A stretch of DNA of 64,000 nt from IMG/VR virus record IMGVR_UViG_3300027151_000002, positions 1 to 64,000 of that record; one strand, written 5' to 3'. Shown here piece by piece: positions 30,370 to 39,962 of the stretch. The position numbers and the translations under genes are program-made. The notes below the pieces were generated by a model, which worked only from the letters and a program-made list of their open reading frames with translations, had not been told where the DNA came from and ran no database searches. How positions within the stretch are numbered: the first letter of the stretch is position 1; every line of letters begins with the position of its first letter. Source of the DNA: a virus.

Positions 30370-30396
30370 CTCTCTTCTTTCATTGAGGAAATTCTC

Positions 30397-30975
30397 ATGC
30401 TCTACCATCCCACGGAATTGGTGAAGAGTCAAGATGTGATTGTCCGCGTGGGTTCCATTGGCGGCACTTCTCGTCCCATCATCACTCAGTCTGGCGCCAC
30501 CTTCACTGTTAGCGGCGCCCCCACTCTTTATACGCTGCAAGCAGCCACTACTGCATCTGTTGCGTTCAATGACAACAACCAAGAGTTCTATCTGCTTGGT
30601 GGCGGCGGTTTTGCTGATAGCGTAATCGTTACCAGCCAAGCCACTGCTTCCATCACTTCCTACTTCCAGAAGGATGTTGATGGCACTGTGTTCCTGCCGA
30701 ACAGCTTTGATGAAGCTTTCCAAGTGATTAGCTCTTCGCGCTACGACAAGAACGCTGAAGTGTACGTAGAAATCAACAAGCAACTCGGCTCGTCTGGCAC
30801 TACTTTCTACTACGACCGCGTGGCTTATGTGGGTCGCGTGATGAACTATAACGAGAGCTATCCTGCTGATAACCTCGTTGAGGTGACTTTTGATCTTGTG
30901 AGCCGTGGTCGTATTGGTATTCACCAGAATGCTGAAAATACTGGCAGCCTCATCCCGAGCGCTCCCAATTCTTGA
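30397..30975 (+). CDS. Structural protein, possible neck or tail tube protein
   Basis: A 192-residue Thr/Ser/Ala-rich beta protein. VEINKQLGSSGTTFYYDRVAY and NLVEVTFDLVSRGRIG are compatible with a virion structural barrel. A TTGAGGA Shine-Dalgarno and the terminator after it suggest strong separate expression. It could be a major tail or tail-tube component, but two clearer tail-tube-like genes occur at 43.7 and 44.2 kb. Confidence 0.5.
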   Translation: MLYHPTELVKSQDVIVRVGSIGGTSRPIITQSGATFTVSGAPTLYTLQAATTASVAFNDNNQEFYLLGGGGFADSVIVTSQATASITSYFQKDVDGTVFLPNSFDEAFQVISSSRYDKNAEVYVEINKQLGSSGTTFYYDRVAYVGRVMNYNESYPADNLVEVTFDLVSRGRIGIHQNAENTGSLIPSAPNS

Positions 30976-31075
30976 TCACTGTTAAACTGAGGAAGCAAAC
31001 ACTGATTTCAGCGTGTTTTTCGGCCAAAGGCGCCGCTCTTAGTCCATTTTTCAGGATTGCACCTTCGTTTTCGCT

Positions 31076-31103
31076 AGCCTGTTCCTACGGGAACAGGCTT
31101 TTT
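31076..31103 (+). terminator. Strong rho-independent terminator
   Basis: AGCCTGTTCC-TACG-GGAACAGGCT with ten perfect pairs and a TTTTT tract. It ends two bases before the next start codon, so the tail genes downstream need read-through or their own promoter. Confidence 0.9.
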
Positions 31104-31104
31104 A

Positions 31105-31515
31105 ATGAACATTTCACAACTACGCGAAACTGTTACTGAGCTGCTTTCTGCATCGCCTAATCTTATTGGCAATTATACGCTGCCAAATAATTCAACGCTT
31201 CCTGCCGTCTATGTAGTGGGCAGACAAAGCGTGCCAAAGGAATGGAAAGTGAAAGGCTTAGAAGTGACCATGCGAGAGTTCCCCAATCGACTGCCTCGTG
31301 CCATGGTGGGAATGGTGCAGGTTAATCAATTATGGGAAGTGAGGCTTGCTCAGTTCACACCGAGCAGCGCCACATTGAATGAAGCGATGGAAAGGATGGT
31401 CAGGAGGTTTCCTGATTGCACTCCTTCGTATTTTCCTGGTGACGACATCGCCTACGAGCAATGTCAATTTATTATTCCTGATCGCATTGTCAAACAATTA
31501 TATCCGGCAAGCTAA
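31105..31515 (+). CDS. Head-tail or tail terminator protein
   Basis: A 136-residue protein. LRETVTELLSASPNLIG is an N-terminal helix, and strand patterns follow (QLWEVRLAQFTPS). Position between head closure and the gp10-like gene fits a tail-terminator protein. Identification is by synteny. The start follows the terminator by one base. Confidence 0.5.
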   Translation: MNISQLRETVTELLSASPNLIGNYTLPNNSTLPAVYVVGRQSVPKEWKVKGLEVTMREFPNRLPRAMVGMVQVNQLWEVRLAQFTPSSATLNEAMERMVRRFPDCTPSYFPGDDIAYEQCQFIIPDRIVKQLYPAS

Positions 31516-31976
31516 TGACAGCAGTTATCGTTGGCGGAACAATTATCAATGCCAAGCTTATAGAAGCCAAACTTTCTAAGGCTTTTGAAACTTGGACGCG
31601 TTTTGACGTGAACGATCACTTTCGCGATCAATTCTTTGAGGAGAAATGGGACTACGGCCGGGACACGAAAAGAAAAGACGGAAGTTTTATCAATGCAGGA
31701 AATCGTGATATTTACGACCTTGGCACTCTGTACAAGAGCGGCAGGGATAGCTTTGATGTGTCGCTATCATCATCTGGAGCTGAAGCCACTTGGAATTGGG
31801 ACGCCACCAATAGCAGTGGGCAGGCTTATGCTCGGTATGTTCACGACGCGCTGAAAGGAACAAACGTGCCATTTGCTAGACCATGGACTCAAGATATTGC
31901 TATTCCGAGCAGATTTGAGCAAAGTGCTATTAAACAGCAGCTCTTGCAGCGCATTCGCTTTGCAATGGGACGATGA
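31515..31976 (+). CDS. HK97 gp10-like tail component
   Basis: A 153-residue protein with NAGNRDIYDLGTLYKSGRDS followed by Y-A-R-Y-V-H and basic helix RIRFAMGR, a pattern known from HK97-gp10-type tail-completion proteins. It overlaps both flanking genes (by one and four bases), indicating tight coupling in the tail operon. Confidence 0.6.
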   Translation: MTAVIVGGTIINAKLIEAKLSKAFETWTRFDVNDHFRDQFFEEKWDYGRDTKRKDGSFINAGNRDIYDLGTLYKSGRDSFDVSLSSSGAEATWNWDATNSSGQAYARYVHDALKGTNVPFARPWTQDIAIPSRFEQSAIKQQLLQRIRFAMGR

Positions 31977-32236
31977 GAATTGACTATCTATGGAGCACTG
32001 ACAATACAGTGCATGCTATTAATTGCTTGATTGATGGCACCGCGTTGGAAGTGGGCATACTGTGCCTTATTTCCTGCAAAGAAACCACCATTAGAATAAG
32101 CAACGACAATCATTCAATGCTGGTTGAAGTGCCGCCTGAGTTTCGTTCTTCCCATGAGCGAGTGAAGGTGTTCAACGCATTGTTAAACATTCTTGATCAT
32201 GAGCAAATACAGCTTCCTAGTCCAAACCAAGACTGA
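31973..32236 (+). CDS. Small tail-region hypothetical protein
   Basis: An 87-residue protein between the gp10-like gene and the chaperone. Beta-rich (AINCLIDGTALEVGILCLI) with three Cys. It overlaps the previous gene by four bases and the next by 38 bases. No family is known. Confidence 0.55.
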   Translation: MRIDYLWSTDNTVHAINCLIDGTALEVGILCLISCKETTIRISNDNHSMLVEVPPEFRSSHERVKVFNALLNILDHEQIQLPSPNQD

Positions 32237-32732
32237 AGGCTATTTTGAGCTGCTGCCCGAAATCCGCCTGAAGAAATATGGCAGTTGGCTTGTTGCTGAA
32301 TCCATCGAACAGGAGGAAATCAGCAAGCTGCAAAGTCAAGCCACTATTCGCGCCGTTCAGCTTGCAAAGCGCATTGCTGCCTCGCGTGAGATTCCCCTGG
32401 ATGAGGCCTTTGCACTGCTGCAAGGCGGTGGTTCCATTTCGGAAGCCGAGCTGCTCTCTGAATTCACAGAGGAGACACTGAGCATGATCACCAGTGGTTC
32501 GTCAGTGGAAGCCACTAACGCTCGAATGGTCACTGCCTTCATCCGTTCTCGTGGGCAGGGTCTTATCGATGGCGAATGGCGCGATCTTGGCGATTGGGAG
32601 ATTGAAGACACCAAAAATCTTCCTCGCAAAGCCATTGCAAAAGTGGTTGAGTTTATTGCTGAAGAGCAGAATGCTGAGACGCAGGAGGCTGCAGAAGCAA
32701 AAAAAGCGACGAAGAGGAATTCTCCTCAGTAG
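32199..32732 (+). CDS. Tail assembly chaperone, short (G-type) product
   Basis: A 177-residue protein starting at ATG 32199 (MSKYSFLVQTK). It ends in a Glu/Ala/Lys-rich segment EAKKATKRNSPQ that is encoded by an A-rich slippery site. Position just before the tape measure and presence of a downstream -1 frame reading frame identify it as the G-like tail chaperone, which keeps the tape-measure protein soluble during tail assembly. Confidence 0.8.
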   Translation: MSKYSFLVQTKTEGYFELLPEIRLKKYGSWLVAESIEQEEISKLQSQATIRAVQLAKRIAASREIPLDEAFALLQGGGSISEAELLSEFTEETLSMITSGSSVEATNARMVTAFIRSRGQGLIDGEWRDLGDWEIEDTKNLPRKAIAKVVEFIAEEQNAETQEAAEAKKATKRNSPQ

Positions 32733-33172
32733 CAGAAAGGCTTGAAGCGCAAGCCAGAAAACAGCTTAAGAGCCTGACAGATTGGAACGAAATCTATTTC
32801 AGGCTCTCAGCTTCTGACTTTAAAGACGAGCGATGGAGCGCCAAAAATTTTGGCCTCCAGAAGCTTGATGACGTTAAGCGTGCACTGAAATATCTTGATC
32901 GTCATGACATTGCTAAATACAATGTCAGTAGCGTTGCTGTGGCCAAGCTTGGCACCATGGCAGCAGGAATGATGGCGGGCAAGAAGAGCAAGGTGAAGCC
33001 TGAAGATTTCCTGCCGTTTGATACGAAGCAGATCAAGAAGGAAGATGGCGTGACAGATGCAAGCTTGATTGTTCTGCAACGTTTAATGAAGACGAGAAGA
33101 ATGGATGGGCGCGTTATTGCATTGCTTGCTGATGAAATGAAGGCTTTTGCTGGGCGCAATCAGGAACAATGA
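32199..33172 (+). CDS. Tail assembly chaperone, frameshifted (GT-type) product
   Basis: A 324-residue fusion produced by -1 frameshift at 32699-32705. The T part begins SDEEEFSSVAERLEAQARKQ and ends near KAFAGRNQEQ; it contains a W-containing helical segment (LTDWNEIYFRLSASDF) and a Lys-rich centre. This T part has no ATG for its first 75 codons, so it can be made only as a fusion or from an internal start near 32939. It should bind the tape measure and tail tube subunits. It precedes the tape measure by 34 bases. Confidence 0.8.
32699..32705 (+). promoter_or_regulatory. Programmed -1 frameshift slippery site
   Basis: Seven A residues (A AAA AAA in the zero frame GCA-AAA-AAA-G). Slipping back one base continues in the -1 frame from AGC GAC GAA and stays open to 33172. 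Such heptamers in the G/GT gene pair are conserved across long-tailed phages. Confidence 0.85.
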
Positions 33173-33206
33173 TTATAGAATGAAAGGAATGTAGACGTAA
33201 AGACAG

Positions 33207-36200
33207 ATGGCTCAAGACGCCGAATTGAAGCTGAAGGTAAGTCTTGACCTGGCATTTTTTAGGCAGCAATTAAGCACAATTGGCACGCAACTCGGCGGAC
33301 AGTCTGTTCCCATTGCCATCAGGTTTGACAAGAAAGCAATTGCAGATCAATATCGACTTCTTGATAGGTACATTCGCGGCAAAAAATTTACTGTTGAGCT
33401 GAATCTTGTCGGCGGATTAACAAAAAATGAGTTTGACAAAATCAAAGGAAGGCTTGACGATCTGCGCGAACTTCGCAAGGTAGAAATTCCTGTTGGCATT
33501 AAGAACGGTGCCACTGGTAAGGACGTTGATAAAGTTGTTGCGTCTATTAAGGAAAGGCTTGCTCAAAACCAGCAAATCAAGCAAGGCGGCGGCAAGCTAC
33601 GTATTGCAACCAGCATTAAACCGTCCATCACAAATGCAGATGTTTCGGAATTTAAGAAAGCAGTACAGCAAAAATTATCTGGCATTAGCGTTAAAGTTAA
33701 AGCGGAAGTTGAAAGAGGTTTTTCTGCCGGGCCAACTGGTGCGGCAGGGCTTTTTGAATACATGCGCTCACAGGGCTTATCGGGCGGTAATGTTCCGCAA
33801 GCCACGGAAGTAGGACGTTCTGAGCGACTGAAAAAAGCTCTTGAGGATTTAACCGTCAAGCAACTTCAAGCTCTTGCAAAAGAGCAGGGTATTGGCGGCG
33901 TTTCAAGGCTCAAGAAGGATCCGTTAATTGAAAAGCTTGTTACGGAGTTAAATCAAGACATTGCCGAGAATATTCTTGGTAATATCAAAAACCAATTGCG
34001 CGATGTTGGGAATGGTCCACTTAAAGGAGTTTTAGATACATTTGCGCGTGGCTTATTCAACATGCTTGGCATGGATCCGGCTGCGATGCGTCAGCAAATG
34101 GCTCAGCAACAGGCGGCGCAAGCGGCCAAACTTCAACCATTACCAAAAGTTGCCGGATTACTACCTAGCGTCACGCAGAAAACTTCTATCGCTCAAGGAA
34201 CAGAAGCAATTATTCAGCAACTTATTGGTCAGCAAGCGGGTGGCGAATCTGGCGTGCTAGTAGATACCAAGCGTATTTACGCTGCTTTACAGAAAAATAT
34301 TGAAGACTTCTTGCGCCGCACATTTACTGTAATCGAAGTGGATGTGACTCAGACGACCATGGGAATCAAAGATGCCATGGGGGCGTTCGCCTATTTAGCT
34401 CAAGCATTGCAAGATGCTGAGAGTAGAGCAGTAAAAGCAAAAATTGGAGATGCAGTTAGCTCTCTCATTACAAAGGTAGTAGGAGCTTTGCGCAGTGCAG
34501 AAGCTCAAGCGATAATTCCAGTAAAAGTCGTTGACTATACAGGGCAAAGGAGTGCTCTTCCTCCTACAAGTCCTCGCACTGGCTCTCCACGTTTGGCATT
34601 GCCTGCTACTGGCGGAACCACTCCACCCAGTCAGATGCGTTTCAACGCAGTAACATCCGCTGGCGGCTCTGGAGGCGGTCGTGGAGGTGGTTACGTTCCT
34701 CCGGGCGGTTTCCCGGAAGATAGCCCCCTTGGTGGTCGTCAAGGTCCAGCCACTTTTATTGGCGCTGGTAGCCAAATGGAGAAATTTAAGACTGGGTTAG
34801 ACGTGGCAAGTCAGTCAATGAAACAGTTTCGTGCATCCCAGATTCCTCTTGTTGGCGGCTTAAAGGAAATTGCAAGCGAATTTGGTTTTGCTGTTAAGCA
34901 AGTATTGCTATTTGGTACGGCATATAAAGGGCTTGCATTTGTACAAAGCTTACCGGGGCAAATTCTAAATGCAGCAAAGAGTCAGCAACAATATAACAAT
35001 GCCCTTCAGACTGCCACGCAAGACACTGGCACATTCGCGAAGGAACTTTTGTACGTTGATAACGTACAACGTGCATTTGGCTTAAATCTTGAGACAACGC
35101 GCTCTGGTTTTACAAAACTTTATGCCTCAATGGCTCCCGCTGACTTTGATTCGGGGTCCATTGAAAAGCTATTCACTGGCATCAGTGCAGCCACTGCTGC
35201 ATTGCAACTGACGCCTGATAAAGCCGAGCGCGTTATTTATGCCTTTGGGCAAATGGCAAGCAAAGGCCAAATCATGAGTGAAGAGCTTAAGGGGCAATTG
35301 GGTGATGTGCTACCTGGTGCTCTTGCGATTTTTGCAAAAGCTGCTGGTATGTCCGTCAAGGAATTTAGCAAGGCGATGGAGGACGGCGAGTTTGTTGGCA
35401 GTAAGTTTAGGGATACGTTTGCAAAAGTGGCTGATGAACTGATGACGCGCTTTGGCACCGGAGCGCAAGCGGCAGGACGATCATTGCAAGGTTTATTAAA
35501 CACAGTTCAAGGGGATTTTCAGCGTACTTTAGAAAGCTTTGCTCCTTTGGCAAACGCTGCTGCTCAGGCTATTTTGTTGCCACTTTCAAGCTCATTGTCT
35601 CAATTAAGCAAAGCTGCATCGTTGGCATTTGGAGAACAAGAGCGAGTGAAAAAACAGTTAGAAGATGCGAAATCAAGCGGGGCAAATGCTCAAAGCATTG
35701 CAGCTCTTGCCGCAAAACTTTCTGAGCTGAATGCTGCGGCAAGAGATCCGGCCATTGCTAATCAAGCGAAGGATATTGAAGATTTTGTTACAGAAGTAAC
35801 AAAAGCGGCAAGAGCGGTTAGTGATTTTGCGGGTGGAGTAGGAAGTATTCTCGGCCCAGTTTTTGTGGCTTTGGGAACAAATTTAACTGGCGTTGTAAAC
35901 ACTCTTGCAGTGCTTGCTTTGTCTTTCGCCGCCACGCGAGCGGCGGCAATGCTTGCCATGGGCACCTTGGCCACAATGAATGCAGTGGTCCAAGCGGGCG
36001 GGAGTATCAGCGCTGTTGCCGCAGCACGTGCAACTGTATTGGCTGGCGTTTTGCGTCTTGTTGGCGTTTCAGCCACTGGAGCACAAGTGGCGACGATTGG
36101 ATTTGGAATGGCGGTGAAAGGATTACTGGCTTCTACTGGCATTGGCCTGCTTGTCGTCGCGCTTGGCTCAGTGGCCACGGCATTTTTAAATGTTGGAAAT

Positions 36201-38636
36201 AAAGCCGCAGAAGCTGCAGAAAGAACAAAGACTGCAATGGCAAAAATGCAGGATGCTATCAGGACCGGCAACGTAGAAATTGCCAAGGCTGATTTATACG
36301 AGACTACACGGCGACGCAATGCCATTGAGGATTCAATTAAACTGCTGGACCGTCTTGAACAAAAAGGCAGGAAAGCAGGAAGAGGAAGTACTCAAATTTA
36401 CGCGCAGACGACTCTTGCAGAAAGAATGGAACTTGAAAGGGTTGGATATGACTTACAGGGCAGGACGGAGGTTGACGTTAATCAACTACGAGGGCAAGTT
36501 CCATTATTGCGCAATGAAGCAAAAAATCTAGAGCAGCGTCAAAAAGTTGGAGTGGGACTTGCCGAGCGACAAAGACAAAGAATTGGAATTAACGAGCCAA
36601 AACCCATTGCGACATTGCCTGCCGATTCGGGCACGCAAGGAAAGCGCGAACGTCAGCTTCGTGATTTCAATAGCGAAGCAATAGCTCAATTGCGCGACAA
36701 CCAAAGAATAGCGGAAGAAAAATTAAAGCAACAGCGCCAACTTGAAATTATTGATGAAACCGAGTACGAAATTGCGTCTGCTGCTAACAAGCGCAATTTT
36801 GAGCTGTTAATCATCGACGAAGCCTTGGCGCAAAAGAAGGCTGATATTGGCGAATATCAAGTGGGCGTACGCGAAAAACAATTGGCAGTTTTTGAGAAAC
36901 TAGCAGCAAATGAGCGAGAACTTGTCAAGGAAGAGGAAAAAACTGCAGTTCAAGGCGCAAAAATCAAATTAAAGCGTCCGTTTAAAGATGCAATTAGAGA
37001 TGAAAATATTGAAATACAGAAGCAAGCAATGCTGCTTGAGAATTTAAACAATGGTTATGAGGGATTGACGGCAGAACAAGAAGCAAATCTTATTATTGAA
37101 GATAAAACTAGGGAGTTAAAGGCTAAGCAGCAAAAACTTATTAAAACTGAAATTGAGAACCTAAAAGAAGTAACACTAGAGCGAATTAAAGCGGCGCGTG
37201 CATTGCAGATAGAGCAGACAATTAAAGGTCTCCGAGATCAACTATCCTTATTGAGAGCGATTAGCGAAGAAGAGCAGAAAAGACTTAGGATTGCCCAAGA
37301 AAATAAAGACGCTACGGCAGAACAATTAAATCGCATTTACGATCTTGAAAAAGTTCGCGACAATATTAAAGCTGTTCGCGAGACCATTGATAGCTTTGTC
37401 ACTGAAACTTCTTCCGACTATAAAGGTTTCCTCAAAGAAGTTATTAGCGGCGAAGACGCAGTGGAATCTCTCAAGAAATTCCAAGAAGGTCTCAAGGATA
37501 GAGTGCTGACAATCTTCCTTGACTTTGCCATGGCTCCTGTGGAGAAATTCTTTAAGGAAGGACTTTCTAAATTTGCCATTGAAAACTTCTTCCCGAAAGG
37601 CGCGGCTGAGAATATGCCTGAAGAAACGAAGCCTTCAACTACTCCTATTGAGGCTCAAGACAAAAATACCGAAGAAACTAGGCTTAATACAGAAGCCGTT
37701 AAAGCTAACACTGCTGCTTTAACTGGAACCGGAGGTGCCGCAACAGGCGCCGGACCATATACGCCTCAGTCTGGTGGCATGTTCTCATTGGATTACGCCA
37801 GCGGAAATGCGCTTCAGATACCAGAACTTGGCTCCCTCACTGAAAGCGCCAATGCCTACGCAGAACAATTAGGACAAGTGGACGCTTCAGTTTGGAATAG
37901 CGCAATGACAGTAGGCGCCGCCGGTGAAGAAATGGGACCAAATGGTGCTGCCGGCAAAACTTGGCAGAAAAGTCTGGCAGGTGTTGTTGGCGGTATTGGC
38001 ATGGCTGCTGGTAGCATCATGGGAATCATGGCTGGCATCAATCAAATCAAGGAGGGAGGCACGTCTAACGTGCTTGGTGGTATTGGCATGATTGCCTCCA
38101 TGGCCGGAAGTCTCCTGGGTGGATTTGGCGGCATGTTTGGAGGCGGATCTGCCGGTCAATTCGGAACTAGTTCTTCTTTCAATGGCACTGCAGATGCGCT
38201 CGGAGCTGCTCCATTTGCTCCAAAGCTAGGTGCAGTGTTTGCCAATGGTGGCATTGCCAAAGGAGGCTTCAGGGCATTTGCTAATGGAGGAGTTGTGGGA
38301 GGTCCCACTCTTGGCTTAATGGGCGAAGGCAAGTACAACGAAGCCGTTGTGCCCCTTCCAGACGGTCGCTCCATCCCTGTGCAGCTCGGTGGACGATCTG
38401 CTCGTGATCTCATGGGAGGCGGCGCTCCAGGCATGCCTCAAGCGCCTTCTCTGAGCATGAAGTTTGAAACTACAAAGATCAATGGCGTAGAATACGTTAG
38501 CCGGGAACAATTAGAGCAAGCAATGGCAGAAACTCGTCGCGCTTCCATTGTTGGCGGTGCTCAACGAGGCATGTCAATGACGCTCGATAAGATTAAGCAA
38601 AGCCCATCCACTCGCTCTAGCATTGGTATCCGCTGA
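33207..38636 (+). CDS. Tail tape measure protein
   Basis: A 1809-residue protein whose length sets tail length. Notable parts are a SAP/Rho-N-like helix-loop-helix (about 210-245, LTVKQLQALAKEQG), a tape-measure N-terminal domain (about 590-765, with RAFGLNLETTRSGFTKLYAS), hydrophobic segments (about 875-1000 and 1590-1650) that could enter the host membrane, and long charged coiled coils (about 1080-1440). The C-terminal GLMGEGKYNEAVVPLPDGR is a common tape-measure end. At about 1.5 angstrom per residue the tail would be about 270 nm. Its end overlaps the next start by one base. Confidence 0.95.
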   Translation: MAQDAELKLKVSLDLAFFRQQLSTIGTQLGGQSVPIAIRFDKKAIADQYRLLDRYIRGKKFTVELNLVGGLTKNEFDKIKGRLDDLRELRKVEIPVGIKNGATGKDVDKVVASIKERLAQNQQIKQGGGKLRIATSIKPSITNADVSEFKKAVQQKLSGISVKVKAEVERGFSAGPTGAAGLFEYMRSQGLSGGNVPQATEVGRSERLKKALEDLTVKQLQALAKEQGIGGVSRLKKDPLIEKLVTELNQDIAENILGNIKNQLRDVGNGPLKGVLDTFARGLFNMLGMDPAAMRQQMAQQQAAQAAKLQPLPKVAGLLPSVTQKTSIAQGTEAIIQQLIGQQAGGESGVLVDTKRIYAALQKNIEDFLRRTFTVIEVDVTQTTMGIKDAMGAFAYLAQALQDAESRAVKAKIGDAVSSLITKVVGALRSAEAQAIIPVKVVDYTGQRSALPPTSPRTGSPRLALPATGGTTPPSQMRFNAVTSAGGSGGGRGGGYVPPGGFPEDSPLGGRQGPATFIGAGSQMEKFKTGLDVASQSMKQFRASQIPLVGGLKEIASEFGFAVKQVLLFGTAYKGLAFVQSLPGQILNAAKSQQQYNNALQTATQDTGTFAKELLYVDNVQRAFGLNLETTRSGFTKLYASMAPADFDSGSIEKLFTGISAATAALQLTPDKAERVIYAFGQMASKGQIMSEELKGQLGDVLPGALAIFAKAAGMSVKEFSKAMEDGEFVGSKFRDTFAKVADELMTRFGTGAQAAGRSLQGLLNTVQGDFQRTLESFAPLANAAAQAILLPLSSSLSQLSKAASLAFGEQERVKKQLEDAKSSGANAQSIAALAAKLSELNAAARDPAIANQAKDIEDFVTEVTKAARAVSDFAGGVGSILGPVFVALGTNLTGVVNTLAVLALSFAATRAAAMLAMGTLATMNAVVQAGGSISAVAAARATVLAGVLRLVGVSATGAQVATIGFGMAVKGLLASTGIGLLVVALGSVATAFLNVGNKAAEAAERTKTAMAKMQDAIRTGNVEIAKADLYETTRRRNAIEDSIKLLDRLEQKGRKAGRGSTQIYAQTTLAERMELERVGYDLQGRTEVDVNQLRGQVPLLRNEAKNLEQRQKVGVGLAERQRQRIGINEPKPIATLPADSGTQGKRERQLRDFNSEAIAQLRDNQRIAEEKLKQQRQLEIIDETEYEIASAANKRNFELLIIDEALAQKKADIGEYQVGVREKQLAVFEKLAANERELVKEEEKTAVQGAKIKLKRPFKDAIRDENIEIQKQAMLLENLNNGYEGLTAEQEANLIIEDKTRELKAKQQKLIKTEIENLKEVTLERIKAARALQIEQTIKGLRDQLSLLRAISEEEQKRLRIAQENKDATAEQLNRIYDLEKVRDNIKAVRETIDSFVTETSSDYKGFLKEVISGEDAVESLKKFQEGLKDRVLTIFLDFAMAPVEKFFKEGLSKFAIENFFPKGAAENMPEETKPSTTPIEAQDKNTEETRLNTEAVKANTAALTGTGGAATGAGPYTPQSGGMFSLDYASGNALQIPELGSLTESANAYAEQLGQVDASVWNSAMTVGAAGEEMGPNGAAGKTWQKSLAGVVGGIGMAAGSIMGIMAGINQIKEGGTSNVLGGIGMIASMAGSLLGGFGGMFGGGSAGQFGTSSSFNGTADALGAAPFAPKLGAVFANGGIAKGGFRAFANGGVVGGPTLGLMGEGKYNEAVVPLPDGRSIPVQLGGRSARDLMGGGAPGMPQAPSLSMKFETTKINGVEYVSREQLEQAMAETRRASIVGGAQRGMSMTLDKIKQSPSTRSSIGIR

Positions 38637-39031
38637 TGGCAGTATTTCCTTCCATTAAACCAACTGGGCGTTCTTATTCTCCAGGACAATTCCCCACTAA
38701 AACTTACCGTGGCCTGTCTGGCGCCACTGTTAAGCGAGTATTTGGTAATCGTTCATTTGGTCACGTTATTGATCTCCAGTTTGAAAACATTTCTGATGCC
38801 AATACGAAAGCCATCCTTGATCATTACTATGGCCAATATGGTAGCTATGCTCGTTTCACGCTTCCTGATACCGTATTCTCTGGCATAAGCACAGATTTGA
38901 AAAACGTTCTACAAGCTCCTGCTAATATCCTGTGGGAATATGCTGAACCGCCGCAAGTGGAAAGCGTGTTCAATGGACGCAGCACTGTTACAGTGAGACT
39001 TATTGGTGAGTTGGATTATTCTGGCGTTTGA
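38636..39031 (+). CDS. Distal tail-type protein after the tape measure
   Basis: A 131-residue beta-rich protein directly after the tape measure, where lambda-like phages encode minor tail protein M. Patterns such as RFTLPDTVFSG and STVTVRLIGELDYSG fit a tail-tip component. The name is by position. Confidence 0.6.
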   Translation: MAVFPSIKPTGRSYSPGQFPTKTYRGLSGATVKRVFGNRSFGHVIDLQFENISDANTKAILDHYYGQYGSYARFTLPDTVFSGISTDLKNVLQAPANILWEYAEPPQVESVFNGRSTVTVRLIGELDYSGV

Positions 39032-39033
39032 TT

Positions 39034-39570
39034 ATGGCAACTACCACTGTCCACATTGCTAATTTTGCGCAGATAAAAATTCCAGCGACCAAGACTAGGC
39101 CAGAAATCAATCATTTTTATCAAAACTATTTTTTTGGTAAAGACTTTGCAGCAGTGCCAGTACCCGGCACTTCTTCGCCAGTGTATCGTTTTGCTCCTTT
39201 TAGAGCGGAAGGAGCGCTAGCGGCATTGAACGGAGACAATGAAATCTTACGCTTATTATTTCCTCATAGTGAATTTACAATTGCGATGGTCGAGGAAGGC
39301 AATGGCAATAGACTTAGTCAGCTTACGTTAAAAACAGTATGGATGGCAAGCACTGGTAATATTACTGATTACGCATCGTATAGTCTTGCTTCTGCTACGG
39401 CACAATATGAAGAATCCTACGTGGGAGTGGGCGCTTCATTTGATGATACAACTGTAGAACTGCGCTTTCGATCTGCAATGGATAGCGTGGGTGCGAGTTT
39501 TCCTCGTCGCACATTCACGTCTGAAAACGTTGGAATTTTACCGTTGAACGCAGAAGTTAATTTACGATGA
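39034..39570 (+). CDS. Minor tail protein (lambda L-like position)
   Basis: A 178-residue beta-rich protein, starting at ATG 39034 (MATTTVHIANF). It lies second after the tape measure, the position of lambda gpL, and is followed by an NlpC/P60-like gene as gpL is followed by gpK. Fe-S Cys residues of gpL are not seen. It overlaps the next gene by four bases. Confidence 0.55.
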   Translation: MATTTVHIANFAQIKIPATKTRPEINHFYQNYFFGKDFAAVPVPGTSSPVYRFAPFRAEGALAALNGDNEILRLLFPHSEFTIAMVEEGNGNRLSQLTLKTVWMASTGNITDYASYSLASATAQYEESYVGVGASFDDTTVELRFRSAMDSVGASFPRRTFTSENVGILPLNAEVNLR

Positions 39571-39962
39571 TTAACGATCTAATCGGACTCACCTATGAGC
39601 GCAGAGCCCGTTTTTGCGAAGGCAATGGAAAGAGTGATTGTTTTATGCTCGTATGTGAAGTGAGACGCCGCCTTGGGCTTCATGATTATGAAGATGAGTT
39701 TCGATGGGCATATGATGAATACGATTCTGGTAATCTACCAATGAAGCGAATTGTAAGATGGCTATTTGAAAACGGCACTAGAACAATGGAAAAAGAAAAT
39801 GGCAACGTTGCCATTATTCTTCCAAAGCCAGGAGGCGAGATAGCAGTTGGGGTGGCTTATGATGGAGGAATACTTACGGTTTCACGAGGAGGCAGATCTT
39901 ACTGGTCTCGCTTGTTTCCATCGTTAAAATTATTCAAAATGCTGCCAGATATTAAACAATGA
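39567..39962 (+). CDS. NlpC/P60-like tail protein, apparently degenerate
   Basis: A 131-residue protein with GKSDCFMLVCEVRRRLGL, in which Cys would be the NlpC/P60 catalytic residue. The His expected in the HVGIY strand is replaced (AVGVAYDGG), and other His equivalents are not obvious. Lambda gpK is the counterpart in a similar place, combining tail-tip assembly with peptidase function. Here the peptidase may be inactive. It overlaps both neighbours by four bases. Confidence 0.5.
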   Translation: MINDLIGLTYERRARFCEGNGKSDCFMLVCEVRRRLGLHDYEDEFRWAYDEYDSGNLPMKRIVRWLFENGTRTMEKENGNVAIILPKPGGEIAVGVAYDGGILTVSRGGRSYWSRLFPSLKLFKMLPDIKQ

